Assembly (NCBI RefSeq): GCF_046254955.1
Contig: NZ_JBJXRG010000001.1
Location: forward strand, 186,001 to 250,000
Origin: Qipengyuania_C sp046254955
GTDB taxonomy: Bacteria; Pseudomonadota; Alphaproteobacteria; Sphingomonadales; Sphingomonadaceae
Length of the DNA: 64,000 nt
Reading direction: 5' to 3'
Positions 8,895-17,879 of the stretch are shown in pieces (the first letter of the stretch is position 1; every line of letters begins with the position of its first letter). The notes beneath the pieces are model-generated. The model saw only the letters and a list, made by a program, of their open reading frames with translations, ran no database searches and was not told the DNA's origin. A program made the translations under genes and the position numbers.

Positions 8895-11800
8895 ATGAAA
8901 AATACCAATAGACTCGGATCGCGCACAAAAACGCAGCTTCTTGTGGGCGCCGGCATCTCAACTTTTGCCGCATTATCGCTCGCGTCTCCAGCACTTGCTC
9001 AAGACGCTGCGGAAGACGAGCAGCCAGTATCGGTCGCTGATGACACTCAGGTATCAGAAGACACCGGCACCATCGTGGTGACCGGCTCTCGTGTTCGTCG
9101 CGACAACTTCGATACTGCCAGCCAGATTAACGTCTTCACGCGTGAAGATGCGGTTCTCGCAGGTGCGACTTCGACGGCTGACATCCTGCAAGGTTCTACC
9201 GTCACTTCTGGTACTTCGCAGATCAATGGCTCTTTTCTCGGCTTCGTTTCCGAGGGCGGTACCGCTGCAGCAACCGTCGGTCTGCGCGGCTTCGGCGCGG
9301 CACGTACCCTAACGCTGCTCAACGGCCGTCGCTTGGCGCCAGCAGGTGTTGGGCCAGAGCTTGTTACTGCAGATCTCAACGTGTTGCCTAGCGCCATTAT
9401 AAACCGCACCGAAGTCCTGCGCGAAGGCGCTTCTTCGATTTACGGCTCAGACGCTATTGCAGGTGTGATCAACATCATCACCGACAAGAAAATTGACGGC
9501 GTCAGCCTCGACTTTTTCACCGACCAGCCTATTGCCCACGGCGGCGGCGGACGGACTTATCGCGGCTCAGTTGTTGCCGGTAAGACCTTCGATCGCGGTT
9601 ATGTAACTCTTTCGGCAGAGTATCGCGAGCGGACGGGCATGAAGCTTTCTGATCGTTCGGCATTCGGCGAATGCCCTCGCGATCTATATTTCGACCCTGC
9701 TACAGGTGAGGAAGTCGGTTCGCGCGATTTCTTCAATCAGGATGCTGGGCTCATGTGTTTCCCGTATACCGCCAATGGCGGCGTGGGCACCGCGAGCGGT
9801 TACGGCTTCGCCTTCAGTTTCGACACCTTCGTGTTCGATCGCAGAACCTGGGACCTTAATGGCAATGTCACACCAGTAAACGGGCTCGACCGTGTTGGGC
9901 CGAACCCGGTTCAGTTCCAGCAAGATGTCTTGGCACCGGTCAAGACCTACACTGGCTACCTCGCCGCAGGATATGAGATCGGGGCGCTGGGTGATGCGGA
10001 GCTTTACACTGAAGCCCTGTTTACCCGTCGCGAGTCGAGCTATTCATTTACTCGACAGTTGTCGATTGACTTCGGACAGGTCGATCCGGATATTGAAATC
10101 TATGGCGGTAGCTATGCTGGCTTTCCCCTTTCGGCATTTGGCTACCCGACAAGCCCGTTTTTCCCGAATGCGCTCGCCGACAACCAATACAACCTTTTTG
10201 TGCCATTCATTCAGCCCGATCGCCTGACCAAGTCGATCCAAGAAGTCGACTTCTTCCGTTGGAATGGCGGACTTACAGGTAACCTCGGCCTTGGTGATTG
10301 GCGTTACGACGCAAATCTTCAGTACTCGAAAACGGAGGGGTTCCAGTCACAACGCCAAGTTACGCTTAGCCGTCTCAACAATGCTCTTAAGACGGCTCTG
10401 GCTCCTGCCGGCACTCCAAGCGAACTGATCGTTGTCGCTCCTGACTATTCGGAAGGGGCAGGTGGTTCCTATACATGTGCCTCAAACGTCGATGCCGGTG
10501 GTGCATTTATTGCCGGTTCGACATGCGTACCGTTCAACTTATACGATATCGGTACATTCCAGAACGGAGCCATTCCGGCCAACCAGTACAACTATCTCTG
10601 GCAAGAAGACGAGAGCAATACCGAGTTCGAACAACTCACTTTCTCGATTATTCTTGATGGGTCGCTGATCGATATTCCCGGTGGTGGCACGGTTGGTGTT
10701 GCTCTTGGCTATGAGCACCGCGAAGATGAAATCAACGCCGTACCTTCTATCGATGCACAGACTTCCAATCTGTACAACTTTAGTTCTTCAGGCATCACCG
10801 CCGGTAAGGACAAGCTTGACGAAGTATTCGGCGAGATTGTGATTCCCTTGGTAGTGGACAAGCCATTTGCGCGTTTGCTCCAGGTGGAAGCTTCCGGGCG
10901 CTACACGAAGTACCGTTCATTCGGATCGGACTTCACGTACAATGTGAAGGGGCAGTGGGCACCGAATGATTTCATTCGGTTCCGCGCTAGCTACAACACG
11001 TCGTTCCGCGCGCCGAACCTCTTCGAGCAGTTCGTAGCCGACCAGACTGGCTTCTTCCCGTCTGGTGTCGACCCGTGTTCTGAATTTGGCACTCGCTTTA
11101 ATCCCGGCGATCCAATCTATGACAACTGCTTGTCGGAACTTGCTCCGATTCTCGGAAACGCAGCCGCGCTGGCTTTCACTGCCACTGCCGGTCCGGAAGT
11201 CACCACCAAGGGCAACGTGTCGACACTTGATGCCGAAACTTCGCGTGCATACTCAGTCGGCGGTATTCTGACAGTGCCTGTTGGCGGTTCAGATCTGTCG
11301 TTCGCGGTCGACTATTGGGATCTCAAGGTTCGTGGCGAAATTAACACGCTTGGGACCCTGATCCTGAGCCGCTGCTACGAATCGACAGACTTCCCGAACG
11401 CCGCAGAATGTGATCTGATCGCGCCGCGCCTTCCAGCTTCAGACTCTCAGAGGGGGAACCTCGACCGTTTCGACAATCCTTATCTGAACGTCTCACAGCG
11501 GGCAGCAGTGGGCATCGATTTCGATGGCCGACTAGTTAGCCCCGTTGCCGGTGGCGAACTGGTGCTGCGTGCGCGGGGAACGCGTATGATCGACCAGATC
11601 TATCAGCGGTTTGCAGAGAATGAGCCATTCGATTTCAATGGCACGCTCGGCTCGCAGGGATTCGGCGCTGGTCCGAAGTGGGTAGGAGATTTTACCGCTC
11701 GCTACACATTCCCGAATGAGAAGTTCGTCATCAACTATGGTGTAAACTATGTTGGGAGCCAGAACTCGGAAGTGTTCGCATACGGTGAAGACGTAGACTT

Positions 11801-12068
11801 CAGGAGAACCGCTCCGTTCCTCGGCGAAGTAGACGTCGATTTGGTGGCGGAAGAGTATTGGGAACACGGTATTTCGTTCCAGTACCGCTGGGAAGATGTG
11901 GCGCAGATCACGCTTGGCATGAACAACATCTTCAATGCCAAGCCTCCGACTATCTCTTCGTGCCCGTCCTCGGCTTGCCAGTACACACGTATCGGTAACC
12001 GGTTCCTGTCGAGCGCCTATGACATCGTAGGCCGCTCGGTGTTCCTGAACGTGACGCGCAGTTTCTGA
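8895..12068 (+). CDS. TonB-dependent outer-membrane receptor 2
   Basis: A 1057-residue receptor for energy-dependent uptake across the outer membrane. The signal peptide (1-35) ends SPALA before QD, and the TonB box GTIVVTGSR is at 58-66. The plug contains GLRGFGAARTLTLLNGRR and GASSIYGSDAIAG, followed by a long barrel ending in Phe. Cysteine pairs appear in predicted external loops. It shares architecture with receptor 1, but the two differ almost everywhere outside plug motifs, so they are not recent copies. A terminator follows, then a second TPR-sulfotransferase and a second 2OG oxygenase. The ligand is unknown. Confidence 0.93.
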   Translation: MKNTNRLGSRTKTQLLVGAGISTFAALSLASPALAQDAAEDEQPVSVADDTQVSEDTGTIVVTGSRVRRDNFDTASQINVFTREDAVLAGATSTADILQGSTVTSGTSQINGSFLGFVSEGGTAAATVGLRGFGAARTLTLLNGRRLAPAGVGPELVTADLNVLPSAIINRTEVLREGASSIYGSDAIAGVINIITDKKIDGVSLDFFTDQPIAHGGGGRTYRGSVVAGKTFDRGYVTLSAEYRERTGMKLSDRSAFGECPRDLYFDPATGEEVGSRDFFNQDAGLMCFPYTANGGVGTASGYGFAFSFDTFVFDRRTWDLNGNVTPVNGLDRVGPNPVQFQQDVLAPVKTYTGYLAAGYEIGALGDAELYTEALFTRRESSYSFTRQLSIDFGQVDPDIEIYGGSYAGFPLSAFGYPTSPFFPNALADNQYNLFVPFIQPDRLTKSIQEVDFFRWNGGLTGNLGLGDWRYDANLQYSKTEGFQSQRQVTLSRLNNALKTALAPAGTPSELIVVAPDYSEGAGGSYTCASNVDAGGAFIAGSTCVPFNLYDIGTFQNGAIPANQYNYLWQEDESNTEFEQLTFSIILDGSLIDIPGGGTVGVALGYEHREDEINAVPSIDAQTSNLYNFSSSGITAGKDKLDEVFGEIVIPLVVDKPFARLLQVEASGRYTKYRSFGSDFTYNVKGQWAPNDFIRFRASYNTSFRAPNLFEQFVADQTGFFPSGVDPCSEFGTRFNPGDPIYDNCLSELAPILGNAAALAFTATAGPEVTTKGNVSTLDAETSRAYSVGGILTVPVGGSDLSFAVDYWDLKVRGEINTLGTLILSRCYESTDFPNAAECDLIAPRLPASDSQRGNLDRFDNPYLNVSQRAAVGIDFDGRLVSPVAGGELVLRARGTRMIDQIYQRFAENEPFDFNGTLGSQGFGAGPKWVGDFTARYTFPNEKFVINYGVNYVGSQNSEVFAYGEDVDFRRTAPFLGEVDVDLVAEEYWEHGISFQYRWEDVAQITLGMNNIFNAKPPTISSCPSSACQYTRIGNRFLSSAYDIVGRSVFLNVTRSF

Positions 12069-12122
12069 TCGGAGATCGTCTGTATCTTGGTGTAGACAGT
12101 TCCATCAGGAACTTGACAACAG

Positions 12123-12156
12123 ACGGGGCGGGCAGCGATGTCCGCCCCGTTTTTAT
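12123..12156 (+). terminator. Intrinsic terminator after receptor 2
   Basis: ACGGGGCGG (from 12123) pairs with TCCGCCCCGT (12141-12150) around a short loop and runs straight into TTTTTATTTATT. It is 55 bases past the receptor stop and closely parallels the terminator after receptor 1. Confidence 0.82.
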
Positions 12157-12224
12157 TTATTCGGCGCAAATTTAAATTCTAGACCTGGCCGGAGCGCCAG
12201 AGGATAGACGCACAAGGAGTAATC

Positions 12225-14054
12225 GTGACCGAGATCGCAGGTTCCTGGGATGAAAATGCTGTCCGCGACTTGCAAAGCACAATTGCGGAGCTTGCCCACG
12301 CGCCCGTTGAGCTTGCTAACCGCCTTGCAAAGATTTCAATGGCGTACCCGGATTTCTTACCTGCAAGGCGAATGCAAGCGCGTGCGCTTCGCCACATCGG
12401 AAACACAGCTAAGGCCTCGACTGTTGAATTGGCGGCAGTTCGCGACGGACTACTACGCCAATCTTTCGTTGATGCGGAAAAGCATTTTCTGGCCGGCGAC
12501 CTGGAAGGTGCCGAGGTCTTAATCCGCAAGCATCTCAAGCGAGATCCGGAAGATCCCGCCGCTGCATTGATGCTGGGAGAAATTGCTAGTCGCTGCGGCG
12601 CACGGCAAGAGGCCGAGAACCTCTTTCGACGTGCGATAGTTTTGGTCCCAACCTACGTTGAGGCGCGCGAGAGCCTGGCAAAACTCCAGCGAGACCAAGG
12701 GAAATACGAAGAATCCTTGGCGACAATTGAGTCCTTATTGGATATTGATCAGAAACATCTTGCAGCCCTGTCTCTAAGAGCAGCCCTGTGCGAGCAATTA
12801 CGCAAGTTCGATGAAGCTGACAGAGCGTTTGAAGAGTTGCATCGCATCCATCCCGAGGATGCGCGCGGTTACGCAAACCACGCATTCTTGCTCAAGACAA
12901 TCGGTCGTCAAGAGGATGCAGTCGAAGCCTATCGGAAATCGCTACGGATAGAACCCATGAACGGACTCGCGTGGTGGGGCCTCTCGAACCTCAAAACCGT
13001 CGAATTCGACCACAATGATGTTGCTTCCATTCGCGAGGCCTTGGAGTCGGAGGGGCTGGAAGCCGAAGATCGTATCCATCTGCAATTTGCCTTAGGAAAG
13101 GCGCTAGACGACTTGGAGCAATACGCTTCGGCCTTTCAAGCTTACTCGATTGGTGCGAAAGCGAGATTGGAGCAGGTTCCGTATGATCCTGCCCGCATTC
13201 GGGGGCACGTTGATAAAAACCAGTCGGTCTTTAACAAATCATTCTTCAACGAACGCAATGAATGGGGCACCCAAGCCAAAGATCCCGTGTTCATCGTCAG
13301 TTTGCCTCGCTCAGGCTCGACACTTGTTGAGCAAATTCTCGCTAGCCACCCGCAGATCGAGGGAACAGAAGAATTGCACGATATCGAGCGCATGGCGATT
13401 TCGCTCGATCCGAACGGGAGCACTGGCTCTTGGTTAGACGTTCTTCCGCATCTGACGCAGGAACAAGCGCGGGAAATGGGTGAACACTATATTGAATACA
13501 CCAGGCGAGTCCGTCACACCAATCGCCCCATGTTCACCGACAAGATGCCCAGCAACTGGGTCTTCATTGGACTGATCCGCACAATCCTTCCCAACGCGAG
13601 GATCATTGATGTCAGGCGTCATCCGCTGGGTTGTGGATTTGCGAACTTCTCCCAGCACTTCAATTGGGGCATCAACTTTTCATATGATCTGGAGCATATT
13701 GGCGAATTCTACCGCGAATACGTCCGGCAACTGGCTCACTTTGACGAGGTTCTTCCGGGGCGAATTCATCGAGTGATCTACGAGGATTTGGTGCAGGATA
13801 CGGAAACCGTTGTCCGCGATTTGCTCGACTATATCGGCTTGCCTTTCGACGAAGCGTGTTTGAACTTCTTCAAGACAAAACGCGCCGTCTACACTCCGAG
13901 TTCCGAACAGGTCCGCTCGCCCATCAATCGTGAGGGGATGGAGCGGTGGAAGAACTACGAACCGTTTCTCGGCCCGCTAAAGGATGCCCTGGGCGATGTG
14001 CTCACGAGTTATCCCGACGTGCCGTTAAGTTTGGCCTCCGACGATGCGGCCTAG
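12225..14054 (+). CDS. TPR-repeat sulfotransferase 2
   Basis: A 609-residue protein with the same plan as the first: TPR helices to about residue 330, then a sulfotransferase domain. The PAPS loop is SLPRSGSTLVEQILASHPQI, with Arg362-Thr366, followed by EGTEELHDIE. The second phosphate element reads RRHPLGCGFANFSQHF; Arg465 is kept, but the position eight residues on, usually Ser, is Ala473. The start is GTG at 12225 with AAGGAG six bases upstream. No signal peptide is present, so the protein is probably cytoplasmic. Thirty-six bases separate it from the following oxygenase gene, probably an operon. The acceptor is unknown. Confidence 0.87.
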   Translation: MTEIAGSWDENAVRDLQSTIAELAHAPVELANRLAKISMAYPDFLPARRMQARALRHIGNTAKASTVELAAVRDGLLRQSFVDAEKHFLAGDLEGAEVLIRKHLKRDPEDPAAALMLGEIASRCGARQEAENLFRRAIVLVPTYVEARESLAKLQRDQGKYEESLATIESLLDIDQKHLAALSLRAALCEQLRKFDEADRAFEELHRIHPEDARGYANHAFLLKTIGRQEDAVEAYRKSLRIEPMNGLAWWGLSNLKTVEFDHNDVASIREALESEGLEAEDRIHLQFALGKALDDLEQYASAFQAYSIGAKARLEQVPYDPARIRGHVDKNQSVFNKSFFNERNEWGTQAKDPVFIVSLPRSGSTLVEQILASHPQIEGTEELHDIERMAISLDPNGSTGSWLDVLPHLTQEQAREMGEHYIEYTRRVRHTNRPMFTDKMPSNWVFIGLIRTILPNARIIDVRRHPLGCGFANFSQHFNWGINFSYDLEHIGEFYREYVRQLAHFDEVLPGRIHRVIYEDLVQDTETVVRDLLDYIGLPFDEACLNFFKTKRAVYTPSSEQVRSPINREGMERWKNYEPFLGPLKDALGDVLTSYPDVPLSLASDDAA

Positions 14055-14090
14055 GTTTTCAATCCGCATCGAACCTTTGGCACCATCCAG

Positions 14091-15086
14091 ATGAGAAGCC
14101 CCATTACAGACCCTCTTGTCGAGGCGAATGCGCTGGCTCGGGCGGGGAAGGCTGTTGATGCAGTTGAGTATCTGCAGAAAGAGATAGATGGCGGCAATGC
14201 CGATGCCGCCGCCATGCTTGCTAGTTGGCGGCTATCGGGTCAGATCATTCGTCGAGACTTGGCTGCCGTGAGAGAACTGTTGGGAAAGGCTTCCTCGCTT
14301 GGCTGCAAGGAAGCGACAGCGGGCTTTATGGCTCTCTTGGCGAATGGAGCAGGCGGATCCGGGCGGAGATGGCAGGAAGCCTTGTCGCTTCTCTCGACGG
14401 AAGCCAAACATGATCCCATGGCCAGTCGAGAGTATGAACTGATTTCGGATATGAAACTCGACGACCAAGGACACCCGCGTGAGGCGGCAACTGGTCAACT
14501 GGTCAGCAATGAATTCAGGATCGCAACAATCCCGGATTTCCTCTCGAAAAAGGAATGCCAGTTTCTCCACGCACTCGCCGATCCACTGCTTAGGCCGGCT
14601 ACTGTGGGAGACCCTCGCACCGGAAGAATCGTGCGCGATCCGGTTCGGCGGGCACGCTCGACCGGTTTTCCCTTTGTCGCCGAACGCCCCTTCGTGCATG
14701 CCATAAATCGCAGAATAGCCGCGGCGACTGCAACAAGTTATGAGCAAGGGGAACCCTTGCAGGTTATTTCATATCAGCGCGGCGAGGAATTTAGGCTACA
14801 CACCGATGCGGTGACACACGACACCAACCAGCGGATCATGACCTTCCTGGTAACAATCGAAGATAATTTCGCGGGTGGTGAAACCGAGTTCCCCCGAATC
14901 GATCTGAAGTTTCGCGGCAAGCTTGGGCAAGCTCTGTTCTTTCACAACCTTGACGACTCGGGGCGAGCCAATCCGAAAGCCTGGCACGCGGGGCTGCCCG
15001 TGACCAATGGACGCAAAGCCATACTTTCCAAATGGATTCGAGAAAGACCGCTCGACCTCTCGGGCCCGAAAGGCCGGCCACTTTAG
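14091..15086 (+). CDS. Sel1/TPR-like plus prolyl-4-hydroxylase-type 2OG-Fe(II) oxygenase
   Basis: A 331-residue fusion. The first about 110 residues are Ala-rich helical repeats of Sel1/TPR character. The remainder is a P4H-type dioxygenase with iron ligands His237 and Asp239 (HTD) and His299 (WHAGLPV), Lys309 to hold 2-oxoglutarate, and the typical FAGGETEFP stretch at 260-268. P4H-type enzymes hydroxylate peptidyl proline or related residues. It follows TPR-sulfotransferase 2 by 36 bases on the same strand. The N-terminal repeats suggest recognition of a polypeptide substrate (inference). The ATG start has only a weak ribosome site, so translation may be coupled to the upstream gene. Confidence 0.85.
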   Translation: MRSPITDPLVEANALARAGKAVDAVEYLQKEIDGGNADAAAMLASWRLSGQIIRRDLAAVRELLGKASSLGCKEATAGFMALLANGAGGSGRRWQEALSLLSTEAKHDPMASREYELISDMKLDDQGHPREAATGQLVSNEFRIATIPDFLSKKECQFLHALADPLLRPATVGDPRTGRIVRDPVRRARSTGFPFVAERPFVHAINRRIAAATATSYEQGEPLQVISYQRGEEFRLHTDAVTHDTNQRIMTFLVTIEDNFAGGETEFPRIDLKFRGKLGQALFFHNLDDSGRANPKAWHAGLPVTNGRKAILSKWIRERPLDLSGPKGRPL

Positions 15087-15097
15087 AGAGCTTTCTC

Positions 15098-17677
15098 CTA
15101 CCCCACCACTATCGCCAGTTCGCCGTCACCTTCGTCGATGCTCACGGTGCTGCCATCGGGCACCTTGCCTTCCAGCAGCATCTCCGCCAGCGGATCCTGC
15201 AAGTAGCGCTGCACCGCGCGCTTGAGCGGCCTTGCGCCATAGACCGGATCGTAGCCCACCCGGCCGAGCCATCGTAGCGCCGCATCGGTCAGCTCGAGCG
15301 TGATCTTGCGATCCGTAAGCAGCTTCTGCACCCGGCCGACCTGGATCTCAACGATCGGCGCCATATGATCCTGGCCCAGGCGATGGAACAGGATGATCTC
15401 GTCCAGCCGGTTGAGGAATTCGGGGCGGAAGTGTCCGCGCACGACATCCATCACCTGCGGCTCGACATCGGCCACCTTCTCGTCATCGCCCAGGTTCGCG
15501 AGGAACTGGCTGCCGAGGTTCGAAGTCAGGATGATCAGCGTGTTCGAGAAATCGACCACGCGACCTTGTCCGTCCGTGAGCCGCCCATCATCGAGCACCT
15601 GCAGCAGCACGTTGAACACATCGCTGTGCGCCTTCTCGACCTCATCGAACAGCACGACCTGGTAGGGCCTTCGCCGCACGGCTTCGGTCAGCACGCCGCC
15701 TTCATCATAGCCGACGTAGCCCGGAGGCGCGCCGATCAGACGCGCAACCGCGTGCTTCTCCATGAATTCGGACATGTCGATGCGAACCATCGCGTCGTCA
15801 TCGTCGAACAGGAAGCCGGCAAGAGCCTTGGTCAGCTCGGTCTTGCCGACGCCGGTGGGCCCGAGGAAAAGGAATGAGCCAAGCGGACGGCCCTGGTCCT
15901 GCAATCCTGCACGCGCGCGCCGTACGGCCTTGGAAACGGCTTCAATCGCCTGCGACTGGCCGATCACCCGCTTGCCGAGAATTTCTTCCATCTGCAGCAG
16001 CTTGTCGCGCTCGCCTTCGAGCATCTTGTCGACGGGAATGCCGGTCCAGCGCGAAACCACGCCTGCAATATCGTCTTCGGTGACTTCTTCGCGCAGCAAA
16101 GCATTTTCGGTATGGCCAGCGGCTTCATCGAGCTTCTTCTCCAGCTCGGGAATCTTGCCGTAGGAAAGCTCGCCCGCTTTGGCGAGATCGCCCGCACGCT
16201 GCGCCTGCTCGAGTTCCAGCCGCGCAGCATCGAGTTCTTCCTTGATCCGCGCTTCGGCGTGAATCTTGTCGCGCTCGTTCTGCCAGCGGGTCGTCAGCTC
16301 GGATGATTGCTGTTCGAGCTCCGAGAGCTCCTTGCGCAAGGCTTCGAGGCGATCCTTCGATCCCTGGTCGCTTTCCTTGCCGAGAGCCTGCTCTTCAATC
16401 TTGAGCTGGATAATCCGGCGATCGAGGTTCTCGATTTCCTCCGGCTTCGACTCCACCTCCATACGAATACGCGAAGCAGCCTCGTCCATCAGGTCGATCG
16501 CCTTGTCGGGCAAGAAACGGTTCTGGATGTACCGGTTGGAAAGCTGCGCGGCGGCAACAATCGAGCCATCGGTGATGCGCACGCCGTGATGCAACTCGTA
16601 CTTGTCCTTGATCCCGCGCAGGATCGAAATCGTGTCTTCAACGCTCGGCTCATCGATATAGACCGACTGGAAGCGCCGCTGCAGCGCCGGATCCTTCTCG
16701 ACATACTTCTGGTACTCATCGAGCGTCGTGGCACCGATGCAGTGCAGCTCTCCGCGCGACAGCGCCGGCTTGAGCAGGTTCGAAGCGTCCATGCTGCCTT
16801 CAGAGGCCCCTGCCCCGATCAGCGTGTGCATCTCGTCGATAAAGAGAATGATCTGCCCATCGGCACCCTTCACTTCATCGAGCACCGCCTTGAGCCGCTC
16901 TTCGAATTCGCCGCGATACTTCGCACCCGCGATCAATGCGCCCATGTCGAGCGCCATCAGCGTGCGGCCCTTGAGGCTATCGGGCACATCACCATTGGCG
17001 ATACGCAGCGCGAGCCCTTCGGCAATGGCAGTCTTGCCGGTGCCGGGTTCGCCGATCAACGCGGGATTGTTCTTGGTTCGGCGCGCGAGGATTTGCACCG
17101 TGCGGCGGATCTCCTCGTCGCGGCCGATGACCGGGTCGAGCTTGCCGTCGCGCGCAGCCTGCGTGAGGTCGCGGGCGTACTTCTTCATCGCATCGTAAGA
17201 CTCTTCGGCGCTGGCGGAATCCGCCGTGCGGCCGCCACGCAGCTCTGTAATGGCGTTCTCCAGCGCCTTTGGATTGAGTCCGGCCGCTTCGAGCGCCTTG
17301 CCTGCGGACGTTGTCTTCGCCAGCGAAAGCGCAAGCACAAGCCGTTCGACGGTGACATAGCTATCGCCCGATTTCTCGGCGATCTGTTCCGCCTGGTCGA
17401 GTATGCGCACCGCGTCATTGTCGAGGCCCGGCGTCTGCTGCGCGCCACCACCTGAAACGGCAGGGACCTTCGACAGCAGGTTGTCGACCTCGGTGATCGC
17501 GACGCCGGGATTACCCCCGGCACGCTGGATCAACCCGGCGGCCATGCCTTCATTGTCTTCAAGCAGCGCCTTGAGTAGGTGCACAGGCGTAATCCGTTGG
17601 TGTGAATTACGGATCGCTACGGTTTGCGCGCTTTGCAGGAAGCCCTTGGCGCGGTCGGTAAACTTTTCGAGATTCAT
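15098..17677 (-). CDS. clpB: ATP-dependent disaggregase ClpB
   Basis: An 859-residue Hsp100 that extracts polypeptides from aggregates together with DnaK. An N-terminal Clp repeat domain is followed by AAA module 1 (Walker A GEPGTGKT at 209-216, Walker B FIDEMH near 281). The charged middle coiled coil, about 405-530, distinguishes ClpB from ClpA and ClpC. AAA module 2 has GPTGVGKT at 606-613. No ClpP-binding loop motif was noticed. I start it at ATG 17677, giving MNLEKFTDRA, with GAGGGAA upstream; an upstream in-frame ATG would run into the promoter. A sigma-32-like promoter lies just upstream, and rpoH itself is in this window. Confidence 0.97.
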   Translation of the reverse strand: MNLEKFTDRAKGFLQSAQTVAIRNSHQRITPVHLLKALLEDNEGMAAGLIQRAGGNPGVAITEVDNLLSKVPAVSGGGAQQTPGLDNDAVRILDQAEQIAEKSGDSYVTVERLVLALSLAKTTSAGKALEAAGLNPKALENAITELRGGRTADSASAEESYDAMKKYARDLTQAARDGKLDPVIGRDEEIRRTVQILARRTKNNPALIGEPGTGKTAIAEGLALRIANGDVPDSLKGRTLMALDMGALIAGAKYRGEFEERLKAVLDEVKGADGQIILFIDEMHTLIGAGASEGSMDASNLLKPALSRGELHCIGATTLDEYQKYVEKDPALQRRFQSVYIDEPSVEDTISILRGIKDKYELHHGVRITDGSIVAAAQLSNRYIQNRFLPDKAIDLMDEAASRIRMEVESKPEEIENLDRRIIQLKIEEQALGKESDQGSKDRLEALRKELSELEQQSSELTTRWQNERDKIHAEARIKEELDAARLELEQAQRAGDLAKAGELSYGKIPELEKKLDEAAGHTENALLREEVTEDDIAGVVSRWTGIPVDKMLEGERDKLLQMEEILGKRVIGQSQAIEAVSKAVRRARAGLQDQGRPLGSFLFLGPTGVGKTELTKALAGFLFDDDDAMVRIDMSEFMEKHAVARLIGAPPGYVGYDEGGVLTEAVRRRPYQVVLFDEVEKAHSDVFNVLLQVLDDGRLTDGQGRVVDFSNTLIILTSNLGSQFLANLGDDEKVADVEPQVMDVVRGHFRPEFLNRLDEIILFHRLGQDHMAPIVEIQVGRVQKLLTDRKITLELTDAALRWLGRVGYDPVYGARPLKRAVQRYLQDPLAEMLLEGKVPDGSTVSIDEGDGELAIVVG

Positions 17678-17706
17678 CTGGATTCCCTCATTCGAATTTA
17701 CCTCCC

Positions 17707-17734
17707 ATATGGTGTTGCAAATCTGCAACACAAG
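17707..17734 (-). promoter_or_regulatory. Heat-shock (sigma-32 type) promoter of clpB
   Basis: On the minus strand CTTGTGT (17734-17728), a 13-base spacer and CACCATAT (17714-17707) match the sigma-32 consensus CTTGAAA-N13-CCCCATNT in spacing and most positions. The expected transcript start is near 17700, about 20 bases before the ClpB ATG. A perfect 8-bp inverted repeat, GTGTTGCA / TGCAACAC, overlaps the spacer. Confidence 0.65.
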
Positions 17735-17879
17735 GGTTTTGGGCCGGAATTTTCCGGTGTGTTACTCGCATATGGGACCCACTGCCAACACCACAAGGGC
17801 TGATCCCAAAAATGCGCGTCTTCCCTTGCGGTTACGCTCGTGTAAGCTGGACGGCAATGATTGGGGTGGAGGTTCGATA

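Noticed and set aside
16307..17455. 382-codon frame opposite clpB
   Set aside because: Antisense shadow in G+C-rich DNA; ClpB on the other strand is intact with all motifs.
17403..17879. N-terminal extension of the penicillin acylase frame
   Set aside because: It runs through the clpB start and heat-shock promoter; the GTG at 17880 has a strong ribosome site and places the signal helix first.
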